Assembly (NCBI RefSeq): GCF_013141695.1
Contig: NZ_WHNY01000075.1
Location: 1 to 64,000 of the forward strand
Direction of reading: 5' to 3'
Source of the DNA: Paenibacillus plantarum
Lineage (GTDB): Bacteria; Bacillota; Bacilli; Paenibacillales; NBRC-103111
DNA length: 64,000 nucleotides
Part shown: positions 17,776 to 25,519 of the stretch, piece after piece
Layout of the letters: each line of letters opens with the position of its first letter
Position numbering within the stretch: position 1 is the stretch's first letter
Notes under the pieces: model-generated
Database searches by the model: none
Seen by the model: the letters and a program-made list of their open reading frames with translations, nothing else
Told to the model about the DNA's origin: nothing
Position numbers and translations under genes: made by a program

Positions 17776-17824
17776 GGAGGCGGAGCTCTTCACGGGTATC
17801 GCGCGCTGGAGGGGGATGTTCTTT
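17776..17824 (+). pseudogene. vestige of a flavoprotein 3' end
   Basis: This stretch matches 16875-16920 inside the flavoprotein gene at roughly 85-90% of positions by eye, with shared strings such as TCTTCACGG and GCGCTGGAGGGG. The matching part encodes the C-terminal FAD motif GGGLHGYRALEG. It has no start, no extended frame and no homologous flanks, so it looks like the last trace of a duplicated or partly deleted paralog. Confidence 0.65.
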
Positions 17825-17860
17825 TTACTATGACATGTTGGTGTGAGTAGAGTTGGGAGA

Positions 17861-17902
17861 GTAGGAGTAGAAGTAGGAGTAGAAGTAGAAGTAGAAGTAG
17901 AG
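17861..17902. repeat. hexanucleotide repeat GTAGAA/GTAGGA, about seven units
   Basis: Seven tandem 6-bp units alternate between GTAGGA and GTAGAA and end in GTAGAG. The repeat lies directly upstream of palindromic repeat locus 1. Confidence 0.85.
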
Positions 17903-17925
17903 CTCAGTTGAGTAGCTAGCTTTCA

Positions 17926-18114
17926 AATAGATGTAAAATGTACAGCTAATTTTGCCGTATTTGCTGGGGTTTAGTGAATAGATGGATAACCTACAGTTAA
18001 TTTTTAACATCTTACCTGAATTGGATAAAAGAGGTAGTTTTACCTGCAGTTTTTCCAGTTAAATCCAATTTTTAAGGAAAATACTCTTAAATAGCTGCAT
18101 ATTTTCCAGTGAAA
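17926..18114. repeat. four-element palindromic repeat, locus 1
   Basis: Elements of about 25 bp start at 17926, 17977, 18040 and 18090. They follow the loose pattern TTAxxTGxAxATTTTxCAGxTAA, readable on both strands because each is a quasi-palindrome. The offsets (51, 63, 50) match those at three other loci (41867, 53295, 54871). The spacers are not alike. Confidence 0.75.
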
Positions 18115-18349
18115 ACAAGGATGTAACATACTAGTCGCTCCAAACTCACAAATATCCCCAGCTACATCCGCGAGTCGAGATTCCGTGTTCGCATCCCGCG
18201 CCATAAGAACGTCCCCATTTATAGAATTGAGGTTAGGGCTATGCAGTAGTGAGTGAAGGTAGATACTCGACGTAGAAGCATGTATATTGAAATGGAGGAT
18301 TACATAGGACTGACCCACATGGCAGTCAACAGTCAGGAGAGACGCTGCA

Positions 18350-20152
18350 GTGAACACAGTACAATGGTTGTCCTTACTGCTTTTTCTGGCAGCGGGATTC
18401 ATGATATACGTTGCGTTTTTGTCCTATCAGAAACGCCATCTATCCGTCGCTAGAACGATGATTCTTATCATGCTAGGAGCTGCTTGCTACGCAATTGGCT
18501 ATGCTTTCGAGTTGCTGAGTCGCAACTTATACGAAGTTAAGCTTTCCCTGCAAATCGAATATGTGGGCATACCATTCGTGACGACGCTTTGGCTTTTCCA
18601 GGTCATCCAGTTCTCTGGGACGGCTTCGCGTTACCGAAAGCCCCTTGCGCTGGCGCTATTCATTATACCCGTAGGGGTCTTTTTTCTCCATTTGACCAAT
18701 GAGTGGCATCACCTATTCTATGAGCAATATATCTTGAATGAACGTTCTTCATTTCCGTTGTACAAAACAGCTAAAGGGCCTTGGTATAAAGCACACACGC
18801 TATATAATTACTTCGTGATATTGTGTGGATTTTTCCTGTTTATTCCGATGTATTGGCGGTCTTCACGCATTGTTCGCAAGCAAATTATCGTATTGACCAT
18901 GGGAGCCGCAGTGCCCTTGCTTTTCAACATATCCTTGTGGTTTGGGATGGTTGTCGATTTGACGCCTTTCGGGTTCGCGGTATCTGGGATCGTTTATGCG
19001 TGGGGGATTCTGCGATTTAATCTGCTCCGATTTACACCTCTTGCGTTGACTCAAGTGTTCGACACCATCCGGGATGGTGTTATTCTGCTCGATTACAAGG
19101 ACCAAATTGTTAGTTACAACAAAGCGGCTGAAGGCGTCTTACCTGAACTCACTCTGACGAAACATTACCCTGCTTATGTCGGAGAGGTTCTCTCGGCGAA
19201 TCCAGAATTGGTTAATCCTATTCTTAGTTCTCATAACGGAAACGAACGGTTCCCATTCTACAGATCCCAAACTGGCGGCAATAAACATTATCAATGCAGC
19301 GTATCGTTCATCTATGATGCAGGCACACCCATCGGAAAAATGATCATGTTTAACGATATTACGGAGTTGAAAGAGAACGAGATAAGGCTGCGTGAGAGTG
19401 CGAACCAGCTTCTAGAATTAAATTCGTTTAAGGACAAGATGTTTACGGTTGTGGCACACGACATTCGTGATCCGATCGCGCTCTTGGTCAGCTTAACCGA
19501 ACTGCTTGGCGAAGAACTTGCTGCAGATAACAAAGAACATGCCGAATTGTTCGGCGTACTCCAAGGACAAGTCCAGAATACGTTCCATCTTGTCGAGAAT
19601 TTGCTCGATTGGTATCGCAGCCAGAAAGGGAATGTCGTGTTTCGACCCCTCGGCTGGAATTTGCAGCAAGTCGTTCGTCAAGCTGTGTTGCTAGCAGAAT
19701 CGAAGGCAGGAATGAAGCACATTGTGATGAGAGAGCGAATTGACGAGAAGCTTTCAGTTAGCGCAGATAAAGAAATGCTTGATCTCATTCTGCGAAACTT
19801 GCTTTCCAATGCGATTAAGTTTACCGGAATTGGTGGATGGATTGAAATTGCAGCTGCGCTGGACAAGGATAGAATTGTTGTGACCATACGTGACAATGGT
19901 GCAGGAATAGATGAAGAGACAGCTGAGATGCTGCGCCGTGACGATACATTTATCAAAGTGCCGGACCCCGAAGAAGGTGCAGGGCATGCCAGATTTGGGC
20001 TTATGCTATCTCGCGAATTTATCGCCATTCATGGCGGGAAATTGTGGTTTGACAGCGTCCCGGGCGTGGGGACGACGTTCTATTTTACTTTATATAGCTC
20101 TAGGGGCGGGATGGACGTAATTGACCAATGGAAGGGAGGCGAAGACGCATGA
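18350..20152 (+). CDS. 7TM-PAS sensor histidine kinase
   Basis: A 600-residue kinase from GTG with AGGAGA upstream. Seven hydrophobic segments occupy about 1-220 (a 7TM sensor region of the histidine kinase type). A PAS domain follows (about 235-335), then the dimerisation helix with phospho-acceptor His370 (VVAHDIRDP), then the ATPase domain (NLLSNAIKF, DNGAGID, and a G2-like GHARFGLMLS). It overlaps the response regulator by ATGA, so the two form a translationally coupled two-component system. The signal is unknown; sensing would occur in or at the membrane. Confidence 0.9.
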   Translation: MNTVQWLSLLLFLAAGFMIYVAFLSYQKRHLSVARTMILIMLGAACYAIGYAFELLSRNLYEVKLSLQIEYVGIPFVTTLWLFQVIQFSGTASRYRKPLALALFIIPVGVFFLHLTNEWHHLFYEQYILNERSSFPLYKTAKGPWYKAHTLYNYFVILCGFFLFIPMYWRSSRIVRKQIIVLTMGAAVPLLFNISLWFGMVVDLTPFGFAVSGIVYAWGILRFNLLRFTPLALTQVFDTIRDGVILLDYKDQIVSYNKAAEGVLPELTLTKHYPAYVGEVLSANPELVNPILSSHNGNERFPFYRSQTGGNKHYQCSVSFIYDAGTPIGKMIMFNDITELKENEIRLRESANQLLELNSFKDKMFTVVAHDIRDPIALLVSLTELLGEELAADNKEHAELFGVLQGQVQNTFHLVENLLDWYRSQKGNVVFRPLGWNLQQVVRQAVLLAESKAGMKHIVMRERIDEKLSVSADKEMLDLILRNLLSNAIKFTGIGGWIEIAAALDKDRIVVTIRDNGAGIDEETAEMLRRDDTFIKVPDPEEGAGHARFGLMLSREFIAIHGGKLWFDSVPGVGTTFYFTLYSSRGGMDVIDQWKGGEDA

Positions 20153-21315
20153 AAGTGATTTTGGTAGACGATGACCCGACGATGCATTTGATTTTGAGCA
20201 AAATGTTGCGTAAACTGCCAGAAGTTTATGTTGTTGGCACCTTCACAGATACGAAGTCGGCGGCCTCCTTCTTACATGAGCACACAGAAATCGGCCTAGC
20301 GTTCGTTGATATCGCAATGAAAGGTGAGAACGGGATAGAGTTTGCAGCAAGGCTAGGAAGTTCTGGCTCATCGGTTCAACTTGTTTTCGTCACGTCCCAC
20401 AAGGATTTCGCGCTGGAAGCTTATGAACTTTCGGTGATTGACTATTTGGTCAAGCCAGTCTCCCAAGAGAGACTGCAGCGGGCAGTGCATCGTGCGCTCA
20501 CGAACTGGCGGGCTTTTCATTCTCCAACGGTCCAGGTACCACCTTTACAGTATGCAGGACAGATCGTTATTACTGGACTCGGAGATGTTGTTGTGAGCAA
20601 TGAAGCAGGCCGTGTGAAATGGATCTCGCGAAAATGTACAGAGCTATTCGCTTATCTCCTGCTTTACCGAGGCCGACGTATTCCACGTTCAAAGTTGGTT
20701 ACTGATATTTTTGGCGGCATGGAGCAAGCAGGTGCGGAGAGTTATTTGAACACAACCGTGTATCAACTGCGCAAGTCACTGGAACCGCTAGGTATGCGCG
20801 AGGTCATACGTTCAGAGAACGATGGCTATGCACTTGAATTGAAGGACTCCAGTATTGATTATGTAGAATTCGAAGCGCAAGTGGAAGAACTACAAACGAT
20901 AGATGCCAGTCAAGTGGAAATTGCCCTAAGCGTTGAACGACTGTATAGGGGTGATCTGTTCGGCGATAAAGCGTATGTATGGGCTATTCACGAAACGGAA
21001 CGTTATAGCCAAATGTACGCTTCATTCGTCAAACGACTAGTTGCCTCACTTATTTCGTTGGGAGATATAAGTACTTCTTCAAAGCTATTACTCAAGTTAA
21101 ATGAGAATAATCCGCTGGACGAGTCGGTGATAAGCTATTTGATGATAGTACACGAGATGGCCGGGGACAAAAAGGGTTTAACCGCACGGTATACGAATTA
21201 TGTTCGGTTGCTCAATCAGGAGCTTGGTATTCGTCCTTCTGAGGAGCTAACCATTCTATACGACTCGTTAGTGCGAGCGTTTACTGATAAAAAGACAAAA
21301 ACCGCGAAGCCTTGA
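20149..21315 (+). CDS. response regulator with winged-helix and BTAD (SARP-like) domains
   Basis: A 388-residue protein. The ATG at 20149 overlaps the kinase stop codon (ATGA) and follows GGGAGG; the frame opens 21 bases earlier. A receiver domain spans residues 1-120 with acidic pocket DDD (7-9), phospho-acceptor Asp54 (FVDIAM) and the conserved Lys (LVKPVS). A winged-helix DNA-binding domain (about 145-230) and a bacterial transcriptional activation domain (about 240-385, TPR-like) follow. Such SARP-type regulators are activators. The 1303-residue SLH gene immediately downstream is the obvious candidate target, by position only. Confidence 0.88.
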   Translation: MKVILVDDDPTMHLILSKMLRKLPEVYVVGTFTDTKSAASFLHEHTEIGLAFVDIAMKGENGIEFAARLGSSGSSVQLVFVTSHKDFALEAYELSVIDYLVKPVSQERLQRAVHRALTNWRAFHSPTVQVPPLQYAGQIVITGLGDVVVSNEAGRVKWISRKCTELFAYLLLYRGRRIPRSKLVTDIFGGMEQAGAESYLNTTVYQLRKSLEPLGMREVIRSENDGYALELKDSSIDYVEFEAQVEELQTIDASQVEIALSVERLYRGDLFGDKAYVWAIHETERYSQMYASFVKRLVASLISLGDISTSSKLLLKLNENNPLDESVISYLMIVHEMAGDKKGLTARYTNYVRLLNQELGIRPSEELTILYDSLVRAFTDKKTKTAKP

Positions 21316-21338
21316 TGCTGCGCGGTTTTTGTCTTTTT
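21289..21338 (+). terminator. terminator of the two-component operon
   Basis: A perfect 18-bp stem (21289-21306 with 21321-21338) that includes the last codons of the regulator gene. The stem ends in a T run, and the A run of the 5' arm makes it work in both directions. Confidence 0.88.
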
Positions 21339-21451
21339 ATAGCCGAATCTTTCATTATTCTTTTATTGAGCTGTAGTAGATTGATAGGAGAAGACGTTGT
21401 TAATGAACAGACGGTGAAAAATTAAAATTTGCCTGTAAAAGGAGTATAACG

Positions 21452-24400
21452 ATGATACTGATAGCAAGATTAAAGAAAGACTTTTTACTAAAGCTTATAA
21501 TTATTATAGCGGGGTGCGCATTATTTTCCTTTTTATGGCTTATCAATCCCAATATGAAGCAAGCATCTGCTGCGTCATGGACGTACTGTGCCGGCGAAGG
21601 AGAGAATTGTTCATTTACGGGTACGAAGATAGTCGAGTACGGTTGGGCAACGTTTGAAAACCAAGTATGGGTTATTAAAAAGCTGACGCCTAAAACGTAC
21701 CAACTTAATGGTTCATCCGTGGAAGGCGTACGATGCAGCGCGAGCGAGTTTGCTCCTGTCTCGGGTGCCATGTTTAGCAATTATTGTATGGTAAGTGAGC
21801 CGGAGCCATCGCTTGATGTCTCGTGGTCTGCGTCAGTCGGGGAAGGGAATAAGTCAGTTACGCTTACATTTTCCTCTACAGAAACGAACGCTGGGACACT
21901 AGAGGAGTTGAAGAATAAGATTTCGGTCAAAAGAACGGATGAGGCTGATTTCACTGCTTTAACGACAGACGATTCCGTCAGCAACACGACTTCCATTCTT
22001 GGGGGCGGTACGATTGTCATTACATTTCAGAAACCGCTGATGGGCTTAGACAATCAAATACGAATAGCTCCCGGTGCACTGAAGGATATCCTTGGTGATC
22101 CTTTCAATAGGGTGATAGAAATTAATCAGTTAGAAGAGAATGAACTTGGTAGTTGGCAGTATGTAGGCATTAAGGGCATCTCGCAAAATGCATCCTATAA
22201 TATGTCACTCAAATTCGTTCAGGATACGCCCTATTTGGCTTATATAGAAGAGACTCTAAACAAATTGTTTGTGAAAAAATGGGATGGTCGCAATTGGGTT
22301 TCTGCAGGAGATGAGACCATTTCCGGGGGGACGGATGGACTTCTAGGGACAGCATTTTACTTATCTACTGCCGTTTCGGGCAATATGTTATATGCGGCTT
22401 ATTCGGATATAGCGAATGGTTTTAAAGCCTATGTCAAAAAATACGACGGAAACCGTTGGCAACTCTTAGGTGGTGGAGCTATTTCCACTGACAGGGCGTT
22501 CGAGATGTCAATAGCGATCTCGAATGGAATTCCCTATCTTGCCTATAAAGACGGAGCAAATGGCGATAAACTGACAGTGAGGAAGTATAAAGAAAGCGAT
22601 AACAGTTGGGAATTAATAGGCACTGCGGGAATTTCACAGGATCCGGTATCCCAGATCTCCCTATCGGTTGATAATGGCGTCCCTTATGTGGCTTATCGTA
22701 ATGAGAAACCGGATCGCATCAACGTAGGTGGCACATGGCAAGGTATGACAAGTTATTCAGGAGAGTTTAAAAAATTTGATACAAGTAACGGTAGTTGGGT
22801 CAATCTGGGGCCATTTGCGACAGGCGGATATTCGACTACCTACTTGACCTTCAACGGTGGCATACCCTATGTGGCGTATGTGGATTGGCAAACTGGTTAT
22901 GGTGTCACCTTGAAAAAGTATGAAGGAAGCAGTTGGACTAGGGTAGACAACGGGAGTTTGAAAATAGGGGATTCAAGTAATATCAGCTATGCCTCCTTCT
23001 CTCTATCTGATGGTGTGCTCTATGTGGCGTGCAGATTTACGGATGGAACAACAGCTGTGAAGAAATTTAATGGAATTACTTGGGTATCTGTAGGTGTTTC
23101 GGGAATAACTGAAGGATCGGTGATGGCAAATTCTTTATATGTGCATAACGGTATTCCCTATTTGGCTAATAGCGCCTTCATCTTAGGGGCAGATCCTGCG
23201 ATCAATCGTAAGCCTGGGATTCTGAAATTCTTTTTGACAGCACCGGTCTTGACCGCGGATTCCACCAGTAATAACACGGAAAGTCCAATTGAACTTACCT
23301 TCCCAGATTTGTCGGCATGGCGCAATGAGATTACCGAAGTAAAGGATGGCGCGGCTACAATATCGTCAGCTGTATATACGGTTAGCCCTGGTAAGATAAC
23401 ATTTAATCCCGGCGTGCTAAACCTAGGGAATCATACCATCACGGTATCCACGAGGCATTATGAAGATGCTGTTGTGAACCAGTTGGTGCAGTTAAAACCA
23501 GTGGCGTTAGCGGCGGACACGACGGCCAATGATGTTGCGCATGACATCGTTGTTTCATTCCCTGATCATGCGGCATGGCGCGGTGCCATTACGACGGTGA
23601 AGGACGGAGCAATAACCATACCATCAGAGAGCTACACCGTCGAGCCTGGCAAAATCACTTTTAGGGCTGGTGTACTCGCACAAGGTGATCATACCATTAC
23701 AATTTCGGCAACCGACTATTTCGATACAAGTATTACTCAAATCGTGAAGTGGATGCCTTCGCCGAATCTAACTTCAGATAACACAGATAATTACGTAGCG
23801 AGCGCGATTGACATCACGTTTGCGGATGATGTGAATTGGCGGGATGAGATCACAGCTGTCAAAGACGGAACGAAGACGATGCCAGTAGCGAAATATTCAA
23901 TAAACGCTGGAAAAATCTCTTTCAAAGCAGGCGCATTGTCATTAGGAAGCCATTTTATCACCGTCATTGCACCAAATTATGATGATGCCATAGTTTCGCA
24001 GGATATTCGCGCAGGCACAGGAGAAGTGATTAGCACCGATGCTTCGCTATCTAACATGGTAGTTGATCAAGGTGCAATGACATTCAATCCTTCAGAGTTT
24101 TCTTATCTTGTGGATGTGGCGAACAGCGTTACAGGTTTCAAAATGACTTTAACCAAAGCCAATCCTAATCAAACTCTATCAGTTACTGGTGTGACTTACA
24201 CGACGAGTTCAGTCACCGGTAATGTGTACGTGTACACGATATCTAACCTGAATGTAGGGCAGAATCCAATCTTTATCGATGTGTATGCACAAGATGGAAG
24301 TTCACATTCCTATGTGCTTACTGTGAAAAGGGGTGCGCCAAGCTCGCCAAGTGTGCAAGGTGGAAGCGGTCCAATCTCACTGCCAGCGTCACCAATCTCT

Positions 24401-25363
24401 ACAGTGGTTACCTCCACAGATGGTAATTTGATACTGCCGGTTGGTAAAACCGGTGAAGTTAGTTTGAACAAGGAAGTAACGATTTCGATTCCGGCGGATG
24501 CTTCATCCCAAGAACTCAATGTGACCATTGATAAAGTGTTGGATACACAGGAATTAATTAAGGGAAATGAGACGTTAGCAAGCCCAATCTTCGAGATTCT
24601 GAAGAACTTTACGGAGAACTTCAGCAAACCGATTACGCTGACGTTTGCATTCGATCAGGCAAGCATAGCAACTGACCAAAGAGCAGCGGTTTTCTATTTT
24701 GACGAAACGAACAAGGTATGGGTGGAAGTTCCTGGCGGGAAGGTAAACGGGGATCAAATCACCGTAGATGTGAATCATTTTACGAAATATGCGGTATTTG
24801 CAGTTGACCGAGAGGTAGTAAAACTGAATTTTAGTGATATTTCGGGGCATTGGGCTGAGTCAGGTATCCAGCAAGCGATACAAAACGGTTTCGTCACGGG
24901 TTATCCGGACGGTACATTCAAACCGAATCATACAGTGACACGTGCGGAGTTTGCGGTCATGCTGATGAACACGTTGAAGCCGGAAGGCGAAGGAGTGAAA
25001 CTGAATTTTACAGATAACACGGAGATTGGAGCTTGGGCGCAAAAAGCCATCGGACTTGCAGTGCGAGAGGGTATCCTGCATGGCTATGAAAACGGCAGCT
25101 TCCGTCCCAATGCTGAAATTACGCGAGCCGAGATGGCGGTAGTGATCGCGGGCGCTCTGGGGAAAGCTAAAGTGACGGAAACTGGAACAGGCTTTGCGGA
25201 TGATAAGCATATTGCCGTGTGGGCAAAGGGCAGCGTTGCTTTCATGTTGCAATCCGGTATCATGCAAGGAAAAGGTGATAACCAATTCGCCCCGCAAGAT
25301 CATGCGACGAGAGCAGAGGCGGTAACCGTTCTCTTGAAAGTTAGCGCACAGAAAAGCAAATAG
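21452..25363 (+). CDS. large SLH-anchored surface protein with propeller-like, Shr-HID-like and cadherin-like modules
   Basis: A 1303-residue protein with AAAGGAG upstream and an N-terminal hydrophobic export segment (about 15-35). After a short Cys-bearing segment (YCAGEGENC) comes a region (about 230-590) of propeller-like repeats (WxxVG, GIxxGIPYxAY). Three units of about 80 residues follow (about 595-860, pattern PIELTFPDLSAWRNEITEVKDG..., GKITF..GVL..G.HTITV) that resemble the Shr-like hemoglobin-interacting domain family. Then comes a cadherin-like beta-sandwich (about 865-960), a linker/ZU5-like part, and three SLH modules (about 1130-1300) for cell-wall attachment. It lies just downstream of a two-component system on the same strand, with a terminator between. 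Binding target unknown; the HID-like units are common in adhesins and surface enzymes and do not prove heme binding. Confidence 0.85.
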   Translation: MILIARLKKDFLLKLIIIIAGCALFSFLWLINPNMKQASAASWTYCAGEGENCSFTGTKIVEYGWATFENQVWVIKKLTPKTYQLNGSSVEGVRCSASEFAPVSGAMFSNYCMVSEPEPSLDVSWSASVGEGNKSVTLTFSSTETNAGTLEELKNKISVKRTDEADFTALTTDDSVSNTTSILGGGTIVITFQKPLMGLDNQIRIAPGALKDILGDPFNRVIEINQLEENELGSWQYVGIKGISQNASYNMSLKFVQDTPYLAYIEETLNKLFVKKWDGRNWVSAGDETISGGTDGLLGTAFYLSTAVSGNMLYAAYSDIANGFKAYVKKYDGNRWQLLGGGAISTDRAFEMSIAISNGIPYLAYKDGANGDKLTVRKYKESDNSWELIGTAGISQDPVSQISLSVDNGVPYVAYRNEKPDRINVGGTWQGMTSYSGEFKKFDTSNGSWVNLGPFATGGYSTTYLTFNGGIPYVAYVDWQTGYGVTLKKYEGSSWTRVDNGSLKIGDSSNISYASFSLSDGVLYVACRFTDGTTAVKKFNGITWVSVGVSGITEGSVMANSLYVHNGIPYLANSAFILGADPAINRKPGILKFFLTAPVLTADSTSNNTESPIELTFPDLSAWRNEITEVKDGAATISSAVYTVSPGKITFNPGVLNLGNHTITVSTRHYEDAVVNQLVQLKPVALAADTTANDVAHDIVVSFPDHAAWRGAITTVKDGAITIPSESYTVEPGKITFRAGVLAQGDHTITISATDYFDTSITQIVKWMPSPNLTSDNTDNYVASAIDITFADDVNWRDEITAVKDGTKTMPVAKYSINAGKISFKAGALSLGSHFITVIAPNYDDAIVSQDIRAGTGEVISTDASLSNMVVDQGAMTFNPSEFSYLVDVANSVTGFKMTLTKANPNQTLSVTGVTYTTSSVTGNVYVYTISNLNVGQNPIFIDVYAQDGSSHSYVLTVKRGAPSSPSVQGGSGPISLPASPISTVVTSTDGNLILPVGKTGEVSLNKEVTISIPADASSQELNVTIDKVLDTQELIKGNETLASPIFEILKNFTENFSKPITLTFAFDQASIATDQRAAVFYFDETNKVWVEVPGGKVNGDQITVDVNHFTKYAVFAVDREVVKLNFSDISGHWAESGIQQAIQNGFVTGYPDGTFKPNHTVTRAEFAVMLMNTLKPEGEGVKLNFTDNTEIGAWAQKAIGLAVREGILHGYENGSFRPNAEITRAEMAVVIAGALGKAKVTETGTGFADDKHIAVWAKGSVAFMLQSGIMQGKGDNQFAPQDHATRAEAVTVLLKVSAQKSK

Positions 25364-25375
25364 TGGCAAAGTAGT

Positions 25376-25420
25376 AAGGCTTCTCCTACTCGGCTTACAA
25401 CCAAGTGGAGAAGCCTTTTT
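25376..25420 (+). terminator. terminator of the large SLH gene
   Basis: Stem AAGGCTTCTCC (25376-25386) and GGAGAAGCCTT (25407-25417) followed by T residues. Confidence 0.85.
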
Positions 25421-25519
25421 CTGCATCCTTGCTATCTTATTTCTGTTACCCAAACTTCCAAAGCTCCGCCAAAACTGCAAAAAAGGCAGTTTTCAGCATT
25501 TCTCATTCGCTCATTTTGC

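Larger units (their letters stand above)
17733..18349. other. 617-bp gap with a gene remnant, a simple repeat and palindromic repeat locus 1
   Basis: It contains the vestigial flavoprotein motif (17776-17824), a hexanucleotide repeat (17861-17902) and the four-element palindromic locus (17926-18114). From 18115 to 18349 I see only the GTG/RBS region of the kinase gene and no further features. Confidence 0.7.

Noticed and set aside
24860-25480. 206-codon minus-strand open frame
   Set aside because: It is antisense to the SLH modules of the large surface protein and crosses its terminator.
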